34,598 nt of DNA from Oscillatoriales cyanobacterium (lineage in GTDB: Bacteria > Cyanobacteriota > Cyanobacteriia > Cyanobacteriales > Microcoleaceae). Both the position numbers and the translations under genes were made by a program. Shown piece by piece: positions 7,302-15,444 of the stretch. The first letter of the stretch is position 1. Every line of letters begins with the position of its first letter. A model generated the notes under the pieces. That model made no database searches and was not told the DNA's origin. It worked only from the letters and a program-made list of their open reading frames with translations. The DNA is taken from NCBI GenBank assembly GCA_004294385.1, contig REAP01000083.1, positions 1 through 34,598 on the forward strand, read 5' to 3'.

Positions 7302-8297
7302 ATGAATGTAAGGTTAAAAGTGCTGGCGGGTGCTAGCGCAGGATTGTTGCTGCTAGCGGGTTTGGCGGCGAATACAATGGGGCTTGGACAAAAGGCGATC
7401 GCGCAACAAACTCCCCAGGGCGATCCTCTTCGAGGGCTTCGCCAACGAGATTTGAGAGCACAAGCTCCCATAAATCGCATTAGAATTGTGTTTGCCAATC
7501 GCAGAGATGCCACAGATTTGCAAAACAAAGCCAATCAAGTAGCTGCAATACTCTCAAAAGAAATGGGAATTCCCGTCGAAGCAGTCATCGGCGATGAAAC
7601 CGCAGCCGTCACAGCTTTGGTAGCCGACAAGGCAGATGTCGCATTTGTAGCAGGGCGCGCGGCATTAAAAGCTGAACAATTAGCCAAAGCACGGATGTAT
7701 TTAGCCGAAGTTCGCAGCGATTATTCCGGCGGAAATACCTATGATTCCGTGTTTGTAGTGCGTCAAGACAGCCCTCTGCGTCCGAAGGGTTCCTCAAAGC
7801 AAACTCTCGAACAATTGAAAGGCAAAAAAATGGCTTTCACATCTCGAACTTCCGGTTCGGGATTTATTTTTCCAGTGGGAGAATTGGTGGGTCAAGGATT
7901 AGTTTCAGGGCCAGATAGATTAGAAACTTTCTTCGGAAATGTCACCTATGGCGATGGTTATGGTAGTGCTTTGCAAGCAGTATTAAAAGGTCAAGCAGAA
8001 GTTGCAACTGTATCAGAATATGCTTTATTGCCTCCTTGGATTACAGCAGCAGAAGGTAAGCAATTACGAGTGTTGCAAAAAGTTCCGGGAGTTCCAGCCC
8101 ACGGAATTGTAATTGACGATCGCGTTCCTGCACCGATGCGAGAAAAGCTGATTAATGCTTTCATGACAATGAATGAACCTGCGAACAATCAATTGTTCCG
8201 TAGTTTGTACAATTCCCAAAAGTTAGTAAAGGTCGAACATAATACCCATTTATCAACATTGCGCCAAGCTTTGAAAAGTGCCAAATTAGAGCCGTAA
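7302..8297 (+). CDS. phnD: Phosphate/phosphite/phosphonate ABC transporter, substrate-binding protein
   Basis: 331 residues with an export signal (hydrophobic segment about 9-30, cleavage near AIAQQ). The rest is a PhnD-type periplasmic binding protein: RIRIVFANRRDATDL, the region DETAAVTALVADKADVAFVAG, the anion-binding segment TSRTSGSGFIFPVG, and DGYGSALQAVLKGQAEVATVSEY. It would deliver its ligand to PhnC/PhnE at the inner membrane. Phosphonate, phosphite and even phosphate binders share this family, so the ligand cannot be read from sequence. AGGAGAAGG before the ATG is a strong ribosome site. First gene of phnDCE. Confidence 0.93.
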   Translation: MNVRLKVLAGASAGLLLLAGLAANTMGLGQKAIAQQTPQGDPLRGLRQRDLRAQAPINRIRIVFANRRDATDLQNKANQVAAILSKEMGIPVEAVIGDETAAVTALVADKADVAFVAGRAALKAEQLAKARMYLAEVRSDYSGGNTYDSVFVVRQDSPLRPKGSSKQTLEQLKGKKMAFTSRTSGSGFIFPVGELVGQGLVSGPDRLETFFGNVTYGDGYGSALQAVLKGQAEVATVSEYALLPPWITAAEGKQLRVLQKVPGVPAHGIVIDDRVPAPMREKLINAFMTMNEPANNQLFRSLYNSQKLVKVEHNTHLSTLRQALKSAKLEP

Positions 8298-8397
8298 TTT
8301 ATTATGTTAACCGTTGACTAACTGGGGAACGTGAAGCATTTGGGTGTAAAATCTTGGGTTTTCAATATAAATAGCTGGGTGCATCTCATTGTGGGAA

Positions 8398-8464
8398 GGG
8401 CGAAGCATGACCGCAGACAATTTATTAGTGAGACACAGAGATTTACTGCGGTCATGCTTCGCCC
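8398..8464. repeat. Palindromic element, family B, copy 1
   Basis: Perfect 19-bp arms GGGCGAAGCATGACCGCAG (8398-8416) and its complement (8446-8464) around a 29-nt loop. It sits between phnD and phnC. A related copy at 32055-32121 has the loop in the opposite orientation. Confidence 0.85.
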
Positions 8465-8511
8465 CTACGATTTTTCTCCAATAAGTACCTAATCTCTGAA
8501 TCAATATTTCT

Positions 8512-9252
8512 ATGACTATTGAATGTTGTCATTTACAAACAGCTTATTCCCGATCGCTAAATCGGCCAATTCTCAACGGAATTGATTGCAAAATCAAACA
8601 AGGCGAATTTGTGGCGCTACTGGGTTTGAACGGTGCGGGAAAATCCACGCTGTTGCGCTCCTTTGTTGGCTTAGTGCCTTTTAAAACCGGAGAGATTCGG
8701 ATTAATGATATTGTGATGAATACGCGCACGATCGCGCGAATTCGTCGGGAGATCGGCTTGATTTTTCAAGGAGGCGGTTTGGTGAAGCAGTCCCAGGCGA
8801 TCGAGAATGTGTTGTGCGGTTGTTTGGGTGGTTTAAATACTTGGGAGACGCTGTGGGGTTTTCCGAAACAAAAACGCGATCGGGCTTTTGAACTACTAGC
8901 AAACTTCGGCCTTGAAGACCTAGCATATCAAAAAACTGGACTACTTAGTGGGGGACAACAGCAAAAAGTTGCGATCGCCCGCGCCTTAATTCAATCCCCA
9001 CAGATTTTACTAGCAGACGAACCCACTACCGGATTAGATGTCATCGCCGCCCAACAAGTCATGGAAATCCTCGCGAAACTGCACAAAGAACAGGGAATGA
9101 CCGTAGTTGTAGTATTGCACGACTTGGGAATGGCGAGCAGTTATCTGGAAAGGGCGATCGTCCTCGACGCCGGTCAAATAGTTTATGATGGCAAATGTCA
9201 CAACTTGTCAGACAAATTTAGCAAATTAACAAATCCCAAAATAGCAGCCTGA
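8512..9252 (+). CDS. phnC: Phosphonate-type ABC transporter ATP-binding protein
   Basis: 246 residues with all ABC ATPase motifs: Walker A GLNGAGKST (about 38-46), Q-loop IFQGG (about 85), signature LSGGQQQKVAIARAL, Walker B ILLADEPTTGLD and H-loop VLHDLGMA. The family level, PhnC, follows from its position between phnD and phnE and from overall similarity. Powers import by the PhnDCE complex at the cytoplasmic face. It is separated from phnD by 214 nt containing a palindromic element, which may weaken co-transcription or fold at the phnD mRNA end. There is no strong ribosome site before the ATG. Confidence 0.92.
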   Translation: MTIECCHLQTAYSRSLNRPILNGIDCKIKQGEFVALLGLNGAGKSTLLRSFVGLVPFKTGEIRINDIVMNTRTIARIRREIGLIFQGGGLVKQSQAIENVLCGCLGGLNTWETLWGFPKQKRDRAFELLANFGLEDLAYQKTGLLSGGQQQKVAIARALIQSPQILLADEPTTGLDVIAAQQVMEILAKLHKEQGMTVVVVLHDLGMASSYLERAIVLDAGQIVYDGKCHNLSDKFSKLTNPKIAA

Positions 9253-9343
9253 AATCAACCCTTCTCCACTCTTCCTTTGTGTCCTTCGCGTCTTCGCGGT
9301 TCGTTTAAAAAAATCCCCTTAACAAATCCAAAAATAAACGCAG

Positions 9344-10138
9344 ATGACCGAAAAAAACTTGAGTAATTTATCAAAAAATTATGGCTGGATTAAAAACATA
9401 GGTATAGCAGTAGGCTTAATTCTAACTTACGGTTGGGCGTTGCGTGGACTAGAAATAGATGCCGGAACTCTGGCTAGCAGTTGGCCTTACATGACCGATT
9501 TTATCTCCCGTTTGTGGCCTCCCAATCTCGAAATTATAGATGTTGCAATTAAGGCTTTGATTGAGACAATTCAAATGTCCTTATGGGGAACCACAATCGG
9601 GGCAGTTATTTCTGTGCCGATTGCTATTTGTAGCGCTCACAATATAGCACCAAAGTGGTTGCAATGGCCGGCTAATTTTATCCAAAATGCGGTGCGTTCT
9701 GTGCCTTCGATTGTGTTAGGATTGTTGTTTGTGTCGGCAACTGGTTTGGGTGCACCGGCTGGTACGTTGGCTTTGGGGATTTATACGATCGGTTATCTAG
9801 CTAAATTCTATCAGGAGGCGATCGAATCTGTGGAAGTGCGATCGATCGAATCATTGCAAGTAGGAGGTGCATCTTGGCTACAAGTTGCCCAATATGGAAT
9901 TTTCCCGCAGGTATTGCCGCTAGTCTTAGGTTATACCCTGTGGATGTTTGAATATAACATCCGTGCTGCTTCGGTTTTGGGAGTAGTTGGTGCTGGTGGA
10001 ATTGGTTTCGAGTTGGTTAATTATATTCGAGCTTTTGAATACAATAAGGCGACAACTATGATGTTAGTGTTGTTAGTTGTGGTGACAGTTATAGATGTGA
10101 TTAGCAGTAAATGGCGGCAACGTTTGGAAGCAAAATGA
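9344..10138 (+). CDS. phnE: Phosphonate-type ABC transporter permease
   Basis: 264 residues, about six membrane helices. It carries the PhnE/MetI-type coupling region with the EAA-like loop (YQEAIESVEVRSIESLQVGGAS, about residues 162-183), followed by LPLVLGYTLWMFEYNIRAASVLGVVGAGGIG, which is characteristic of PhnE. Together with PhnC it forms the membrane part of the importer. No C-P lyase (phnG-M), phnX/phnA or ptxD gene follows, so only transport is encoded here. The 91-nt gap after phnC contains a common 'cttcgcgtcttcgcggttc' filler. Confidence 0.93.
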   Translation: MTEKNLSNLSKNYGWIKNIGIAVGLILTYGWALRGLEIDAGTLASSWPYMTDFISRLWPPNLEIIDVAIKALIETIQMSLWGTTIGAVISVPIAICSAHNIAPKWLQWPANFIQNAVRSVPSIVLGLLFVSATGLGAPAGTLALGIYTIGYLAKFYQEAIESVEVRSIESLQVGGASWLQVAQYGIFPQVLPLVLGYTLWMFEYNIRAASVLGVVGAGGIGFELVNYIRAFEYNKATTMMLVLLVVVTVIDVISSKWRQRLEAK

Positions 10139-10150
10139 ATTTGATATTTG

Positions 10151-10256
10151 GGAACAGGCAAGATGCCCATTCCACAGTAGAATTAATATTTAGGAACGGG
10201 CAAGATGCCCATTCCACAGTAAGATTGATTTTGTGGAACGGGCATCTTGCCCGTTC
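10151..10256. repeat. Palindromic repeats, family C, three units
   Basis: Three hairpin units (GGAACAGGCAAGATGCCC, GGAACGGGCAAGATGCCC, and the inverted GGAACGGGCATCTTGCCC) between the convergent ends of phnE and the response regulator gene. Confidence 0.88.
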
Positions 10257-10277
10257 TTTAAAATATTGACATTATTC

Positions 10278-10970
10278 CTACTTGGTTAAACCGTGTTCTA
10301 GAGCATAACGAACTAACTCAGTACGACTATTAGTACCTGTTTTGCTAAACAAGCGGCTGACATATTTTTCCACATTACGCACGCTAGTTTCCAAGCGTCT
10401 AGCAATTTCCTTATTCATCAAACCTTGAGCAACCAAATCTAAAACACTTTGTTCTCGCGGAGTCAAATCTATTTTAATCGTCGAAGGAAGTTGAACAATC
10501 GAGCTTCGCCCACTCAACAAAGACTCAATTCTCGCCATCTGATTTGCCAAAGCAGTAATATCAGGATTTTCCCCATTTTCACTCATCTGCTTAGCCGCCG
10601 CGCGACGGGCCAGCAAATTGGTGATAATTGCGACTAATTCATCGGGATCGAAGGGCTTGGAAAGATAAGCATCGCAACCGGCAGTATAGCCTTGAATGCG
10701 ATCGCTCGTCATGCCCTTAGCAGTCAAAAAAACCACGGGTAAAGCCTTGTAACGAGGATCTTCCCGTACTTGCTTGAGAAACTGATAGCCATCCACTTTT
10801 GGCATCATGATGTCGGAAATTAGCAAATCAGGATTGTGTTTTTGCAAAAGTTCCCAGCCGTCGTGAGCATTACTGGCAACCTCAACCACAAAATTACTAT
10901 CTTCTAAATAAGCTTGTACTGCTTCCCGCAAGCCCGGTTCATCATCTACCAGTAATAATCGTGCTGACAT
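10278..10970 (-). CDS. Response regulator, REC + LuxR/NarL-type HTH (Ycf29/Rre1-like)
   Basis: 230 residues. The receiver domain (1-120) has D9/D10, phospho-acceptor D53 in LISDIMMP, T83 and K105 in SKPF. A 45-residue linker leads to a LuxR-type helix-turn-helix (about 167-230: TPREQSVLDLVAQGLMNKEI..., then RTELVRYALEHG). The length and the C-terminal signature resemble the cyanobacterial Rre1/Ycf29 group of transcription factors; this sub-assignment is from memory of the family and is moderate in confidence. No histidine kinase is adjacent, as is normal in cyanobacteria. AGGT precedes the ATG at a suitable distance. Confidence 0.88.
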   Translation of the reverse strand: MSARLLLVDDEPGLREAVQAYLEDSNFVVEVASNAHDGWELLQKHNPDLLISDIMMPKVDGYQFLKQVREDPRYKALPVVFLTAKGMTSDRIQGYTAGCDAYLSKPFDPDELVAIITNLLARRAAAKQMSENGENPDITALANQMARIESLLSGRSSIVQLPSTIKIDLTPREQSVLDLVAQGLMNKEIARRLETSVRNVEKYVSRLFSKTGTNSRTELVRYALEHGLTK

Positions 10971-11035
10971 CTCTGTTACCTTTGTGCTTTATGACTATTA
11001 TCTTGAAATTTTGCCAAATTTAACTTAAATCTGAG

Positions 11036-11364
11036 ATCTTGCATCATTCTCAATAAGCCTTTTGTGAACAGGCAAGATGCCTGTTCCACAAGAAAATTCA
11101 TCTTTTGTGAACAGGCATCTTGCCTGTTCCACAAGAAAATTCATCTTTTGTGGAACAGGCATCTTGCCTGTTCCACAAGAAAATTCATCTTTTGTGAACA
11201 GGCAAGATGCCTGTTCCACAAGAAAATTCATCTTTTGTGAACAGGCAAGATGCCTGTTCCAGAAGAAAATTCATCTTTTGTGAACAGGCATCTTGCCTGT
11301 TCCACAAGAAAATTCATCTTTTGTGGAACAGGCATCTTGCCTGTTCTTGAGAATGGTGCAAGAT
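11036..11364. mobile_element. Composite palindromic element of family C with terminal inverted repeats (329 bp)
   Basis: Seven hairpin units built on AACAGGCAAGATGCCTGTT in mixed orientation, each joined by 'CCACAAGAAAATTCATCTTTTGTG'-like spacers. The array is bounded by 18-bp inverted repeats, ATCTTGCATCATTCTCAA at 11036-11053 and its near-complement at 11347-11364 (17 of 18 match). It fills most of the 498-nt gap between the response regulator and map genes. Apparent reading frames through it are repeat translations, not genes. The remainder of the gap (11365-11468) holds an imperfect 'aataacctaattat...tttaggttatta' inverted repeat. Confidence 0.8.
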
Positions 11365-11468
11365 GTGAGTTAAATAGGACTTACCTACAAATAACCTAAT
11401 TATGTCATTCGCAAGCGTTGCGAAGAATCTCAAACTTTATTTAGGTTATTAGTATGTAAGCTTTATCT

Positions 11469-12296
11469 TTAAACTTTAGTGCGATCGGTCAAAATTTCAT
11501 AGCCCGTGTCTGTCACCAACACAGTATGCTCAAACTGAGCAGACATAGCATTGTCAATCGTGACAGCAGTCCACTTATCAGCCAGCGTCCGAGTATACTT
11601 AGAACCAGCATTCACAATCGGTTCGATCGCAAGTGTCATACCCGATCGCAATTTCACGTTTGGCATTTCGCGAGTGCGGAAGTTGAAAACCGACGGTTCC
11701 TCGTGCAAATTTCGCCCCACACCGTGGCCCGTAAACTCCTCAACAATGCTAAAACCATTACTTTTGACATGATCTTCGATCGCACCAGCCAGATCGAGCA
11801 AATAAGCACCAGCCTTGACTTGTTCGATGCCTTTATAGAGAGCTTCTTCAGCAACTCTGATTAATTTTGCCGATTCAGGAGTCACTTCCACAACTGCGAT
11901 GGTAATACAAGAATCGCCGTGAAAACCTTGATAATATGCTCCCGTATCCACCTTGAGAACATCGCCGGCCCGAATCACTTTTTTCCTACTAGGAATACCG
12001 TGAACTACTTCATTATTAATACTAGAACAAATCGAGCCTGTGAAACCATGATAGCCTTTAAAACTAGGAGTTGCACCCATAGCACGAATCCGTTTTTCGG
12101 CATAAGTATCTAAATCAGCAGTAGTCATTCCCGGCTTCACCATTAGGGAAATTTCCTTCAGTACCGTGGCGACAATTTTCGCTGCTTGCCGCATAATTTC
12201 GATTTCGCGTTCCGACTTAATTTCAATACCTCGGCGCTGTTTTTTGACTTGGGGTTCTTTAGTTGTTCCAGAAAGCAGACTGCTAAAAATATTCAT
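11469..12296 (-). CDS. map: Methionine aminopeptidase, type I
   Basis: 275 residues. It removes the initiator methionine from nascent proteins. The five metal ligands are present: D117 (KVDTGA), D128 (FHGDSC), H191 (TGHGVG), E225 (LAIEPI) and E256 (QFEHT), with catalytic His99 (EVVHGIP). There is a 20-residue N-terminal extension before the enzyme core (starting about IEIKSEREIEIMRQAA) that is basic near residues 18-22 and has no zinc-finger cysteines. Cyanobacteria usually carry several map paralogues, and this extended one is one such type. It is monocistronic, flanked on both sides by repeats. Confidence 0.94.
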   Translation of the reverse strand: MNIFSSLLSGTTKEPQVKKQRRGIEIKSEREIEIMRQAAKIVATVLKEISLMVKPGMTTADLDTYAEKRIRAMGATPSFKGYHGFTGSICSSINNEVVHGIPSRKKVIRAGDVLKVDTGAYYQGFHGDSCITIAVVEVTPESAKLIRVAEEALYKGIEQVKAGAYLLDLAGAIEDHVKSNGFSIVEEFTGHGVGRNLHEEPSVFNFRTREMPNVKLRSGMTLAIEPIVNAGSKYTRTLADKWTAVTIDNAMSAQFEHTVLVTDTGYEILTDRTKV

Positions 12297-12299
12297 GTA

Positions 12300-12587
12300 T
12301 TTGGAAATTGGGAATTGGAAATTAGGGAATTGGGAATTGGGGAATTGCGAATTGGGAATTGCTGCACCCTGAGCGAAGTCGAAGGGTCAACTGCTGCACC
12401 CTGAGCGAAGTCGAAGGGTCAACTGCTGCACCCTGAGCGAAGTCGAAGGGTCAACTGCTCAACTGCTAACTAACCCTTCGACTTCGCTCAGGGAACCGCC
12501 ACTATCAACTATCAACTAACAACTGTCAACTAACCCTTCGACTACGCTCAGGGAACCGGAACAGTTAACAGTTAACTATTAACAAAC
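12300..12587. repeat. Repeat-filled gap: heptamers and family D copies
   Basis: From 12300 there are degenerate GGGAATT heptamers. At 12362-12454 a 30-bp unit containing CCCTGAGCGAAGTCGAAGGG occurs three times in tandem, followed by two copies in the opposite orientation (about 12474-12496 and 12535-12559) joined by 'actatcaactaacaact' filler. No gene. Confidence 0.88.
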
Positions 12588-14738
12588 TTACTTCCAATTT
12601 TGCCAAGAACTATTAAAAATAGAAGTACCCGGAAAAGCAATGGGATTGTTATTTTGCTGCAAGCGCAACTGTAACACCTCCAAATTCGGCTCACGGGACG
12701 GCAACTCATCCACTAATTCATAAGGGATAATCCCATTTTCTAGGGAAAAAGCAGCAGTAATTCCCGCAGCAGCACCCGCAGACCATTCAAAAGAATGTAC
12801 TCGATAAGCAGCAGCAGCCGTGTGACTAACCGCAATACTTTTACCCGCCACTAACATATTATCAATTTTTTGAGGAATCATCGCCCGCAGTGGAATTTGG
12901 AACGGATAAGCCTGTCCTTGACCCTTGCGAGTACCTTCCCGTTCAATATTTCCCGGCGCTTCCGGCGGACTGTTTTTCATGCAGGGGTGAAAGTCGATCG
13001 CATAATGACCAATACCCACAGCATCAGGATAGATCGTAGCGCGCGATCGGGATTTTGTATTCTCAACAGATTGACTACCCACAGCCAAAGCCGGCGCATT
13101 CAAGCCACCCAAATTCAGCCACAAATTCCGGTACTCTTCAGCAGACAAATTCTGAGTGTAAAAACTATCCTTGAAATTAGCACGAGACATATCAACTTCC
13201 CACACTGTAAAACCTTGAGGCTGACTCAAACTTGGTCGCCCAATAATTCGCCTTCCCTCCCGCATATAAGGATATTTAGAAAGTCCATGAACCGTCCCCA
13301 TCGGCGAATCCAATCCGCTCAAAAATCGATTATTTGGATAAGGCTTTTTCACACCATTACCTAGTTGCGAATCAGTAGTTCCTGCTACCAACCAGTAGAA
13401 AAATCCTTTAGCATTTTCTTCGCCGCGCCGCAAAGTCTCAGTTCGCAAACCACCCATCCAGCCACCCGGTTGCAGTTGACCGTTAGCTTCCAGTTGGGCG
13501 CGAGAATAAATTAAATTATCCTGGGAAGAACCAGGGCGGTAGTCATTACCCCAAGTCCAGTTTTGCATCGAAATATCTCCAGGATAAATCGGGAATAGCT
13601 TCGGGTCAGCAGGGCGCGGTTCATCCGGTTTCATACTCCTAATTTGGCGGTAGCTGAAAACCAAAGGAAAGCTAGCTAATCTTTGCAATTCGTAACTGTA
13701 GTAAGGCGCATATTGTTGATAGAAAGATGGCTGTTGATTTTGCTGCGGTTCCTTAGTTGCCTCCATTGCAAAAGTGTAAGTAAAACCTTGAGTACAATAG
13801 GCATCACCCGTAGGAGTTCCAGAAGAAGGTTCTAGAGGGGAACGAGGGTCAATTCCGAGGCGGTAGGGAACATCGGCGAGTCCAATTAATTCACCAGTTT
13901 CGGTGGCATCGACAACGAACCAATCAACACCCCCCCTAGCCCCCCCTTGTAAAGGGGGGGAACTGGAATTCCCCCCCCTTGGTAAGGGGGGGTTAGGGGG
14001 GGTCTGAGATGATTTAGGAATAAAGCGGATAATGGTTTTATTAAATCGCGGCGAATTTTCGTAGCGATAGGCATCTTCGATAGTTGTTGAAAGAGTTTCG
14101 GTGTTGATTGGCGGAGTATTAGTAGCTGGTTTGTGTGAAATTGCGATCGCACTTTTAATCTGTTGACCACCCACTGCATTTCCCGCCACAGCAGGAGTAA
14201 TCGCTAGTTCTTTAATCACCGTATTGGGAAACCATTTCAGCTTACCATTCCCAGTTTTGGCAGCATCCTGTAACACCTCAAATAAAATTTTGTGACCGTT
14301 GTAAGGCATGAAACAAGAATAACTAACCCAACAGCCACCGGGATTGAGACGGCCGTAATGTTCCTTGATTCGCCGCCGCAATTCTAGGTAGCCGCGCGGG
14401 TAAAATAAGAGCGATCGCTGAGTCTCTCTTTCATCCAGTGCAGAGGTTCCCTGGGATGAAATTTGGCCACCTACCCAGTCCGTAATTTCCGTGATACAAA
14501 CCGTGCGACCAGCCAACAAACCTTCGTAAGCCGTAGCAGCACCAGCCAATCCGCCGCCTGCTACCAGAATATCACAAGTTTCTTCGCGATCGAGATTACG
14601 ATTCGGCGCAGAAAACACGGGTGAAATGCTGGATATGACGGAAATTAGACCGAGAGAGAGGCTTAAGAGCGATCGACCTTTGAGCCAGAATAAATACCTT
14701 GGAATTTTCATCGCAGATTGTCGGCTAAATTTTGACAT
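12588..14738 (-). CDS. Exported FAD-dependent oxidoreductase
   Basis: 716 residues. A hydrophobic export signal (about 20-43) is followed by a Rossmann FAD-binding motif, DILVAGGGLAGAATA (G61, G63, G66), and GGQISSQGTSALDE. A late segment, MLVAGKSIAVSHTAAAAYRVH, closes the cofactor site as in the FAD_oxidored family. Substrate unknown; export to the periplasm or thylakoid lumen is inferred from the N-terminus. Residues about 245-270 (PPNPPLPRGG...SPPLQGGARGG) are the in-frame translation of a G/C-rich inverted repeat at 13928-14004 and are not part of the family. The frame is intact around this insert. A second start at residue 10 (MKIPRY) is also possible. Confidence 0.85.
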   Translation of the reverse strand: MSKFSRQSAMKIPRYLFWLKGRSLLSLSLGLISVISSISPVFSAPNRNLDREETCDILVAGGGLAGAATAYEGLLAGRTVCITEITDWVGGQISSQGTSALDERETQRSLLFYPRGYLELRRRIKEHYGRLNPGGCWVSYSCFMPYNGHKILFEVLQDAAKTGNGKLKWFPNTVIKELAITPAVAGNAVGGQQIKSAIAISHKPATNTPPINTETLSTTIEDAYRYENSPRFNKTIIRFIPKSSQTPPNPPLPRGGNSSSPPLQGGARGGVDWFVVDATETGELIGLADVPYRLGIDPRSPLEPSSGTPTGDAYCTQGFTYTFAMEATKEPQQNQQPSFYQQYAPYYSYELQRLASFPLVFSYRQIRSMKPDEPRPADPKLFPIYPGDISMQNWTWGNDYRPGSSQDNLIYSRAQLEANGQLQPGGWMGGLRTETLRRGEENAKGFFYWLVAGTTDSQLGNGVKKPYPNNRFLSGLDSPMGTVHGLSKYPYMREGRRIIGRPSLSQPQGFTVWEVDMSRANFKDSFYTQNLSAEEYRNLWLNLGGLNAPALAVGSQSVENTKSRSRATIYPDAVGIGHYAIDFHPCMKNSPPEAPGNIEREGTRKGQGQAYPFQIPLRAMIPQKIDNMLVAGKSIAVSHTAAAAYRVHSFEWSAGAAAGITAAFSLENGIIPYELVDELPSREPNLEVLQLRLQQNNNPIAFPGTSIFNSSWQNWK
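13928..14004. repeat. G/C-tract inverted repeat inserted in a coding sequence
   Basis: ACCCCCCCTAGCCCCCCCTT near the start is mirrored by AAGGGGGGGTTAGGGGGGGT at the end, with further C- and G-runs between. This dispersed repeat is familiar from cyanobacterial intergenic DNA. Here its length and phase keep the oxidoreductase frame open. Confidence 0.85.
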
Positions 14739-14856
14739 AAGTAAATATAATTATCGCGTCAAAACGTTTATTCTGCAATATACTAGGATTTAGCTATGCA
14801 GTCAGAGCAAGTTTTTTGTTTTTCCGGCGCATTACTACCTATAACTATTTAACAAT

Positions 14857-15381
14857 ATGATGAACCCGATGAGCAACATCATCAGATTTTATCGATCATT
14901 GCTCCCTTTTGAAAATTTAAAAATTACCACAAATTTAACTTTCTCTCAAGTCCTGCAAAGATTAGATGAAGTTGTCGATACTCCCAAGTTTTTCAGGATA
15001 ACGCTACCATTTGGGCCGCCACCGACCAAACCTTATGAAGGAACCATCTATGGCAAGACATTCAAAATTAGTCGCATCATCAGTGGGCGGAATTCATTTC
15101 TGCCCTTCATTGAAGGAGAGATATATCCTCAACCCTTCGGTTGTCATATAAATATTAACATGAGTTTGCATAAAATTGTGCTGATATTCATGCTTTTCTG
15201 GCTGTGGACAACTGGTAGTATTGGCATCTTTGCTTTATTTGCTTGGTTAGCAGAACCCTCCGTCGGCCCAATATTTATCCCATTGCTAGGAATGTTTATA
15301 TTCGGCTTGCTTTTGTGCATAGTTCCGTTTAAGATGGAAGCAAAAATAGCTACTAAATTTTTAGTTGCCTTATTCAATTAA
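14857..15381 (+). CDS. Membrane protein of unknown function
   Basis: 174 residues. The N-terminal 100 residues are soluble-like (FSQVLQRLDEVVDTPKFFR, PFGPPPTKPYEGTIYG, FIEGEIYPQPFGCHI), followed by two membrane helices (about 105-133 and 137-158) and a short basic tail. I do not recognise the family with confidence; its layout, a beta-rich cytosolic part followed by a helical hairpin, is like several small cyanobacterial hypotheticals. The start is ambiguous between ATG 14857, 14860 and 14869, none with a good ribosome site. Divergent from the oxidoreductase gene. Confidence 0.7.
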   Translation: MMNPMSNIIRFYRSLLPFENLKITTNLTFSQVLQRLDEVVDTPKFFRITLPFGPPPTKPYEGTIYGKTFKISRIISGRNSFLPFIEGEIYPQPFGCHININMSLHKIVLIFMLFWLWTTGSIGIFALFAWLAEPSVGPIFIPLLGMFIFGLLLCIVPFKMEAKIATKFLVALFN

Positions 15382-15444
15382 TCATTAGCAAATTAAATCT
15401 TATCTGCGTTCATCCGCATTCATCTGCGGTAAAAAAATACAGTT

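Noticed and set aside
9253..9343. Possible small RNA or tRNA in the phnC-phnE gap
   Set aside because: The sequence is a common dispersed filler (cttcgcgtcttcgcggttc) without cloverleaf potential. I found no tRNA or rRNA anywhere in the window.
11025..11283. Open reading frames on both strands (Cys-rich peptides with repeated CGTG and MPVPQ)
   Set aside because: They are translations of the family C palindrome array; both strands and several frames are open because of repeat composition.
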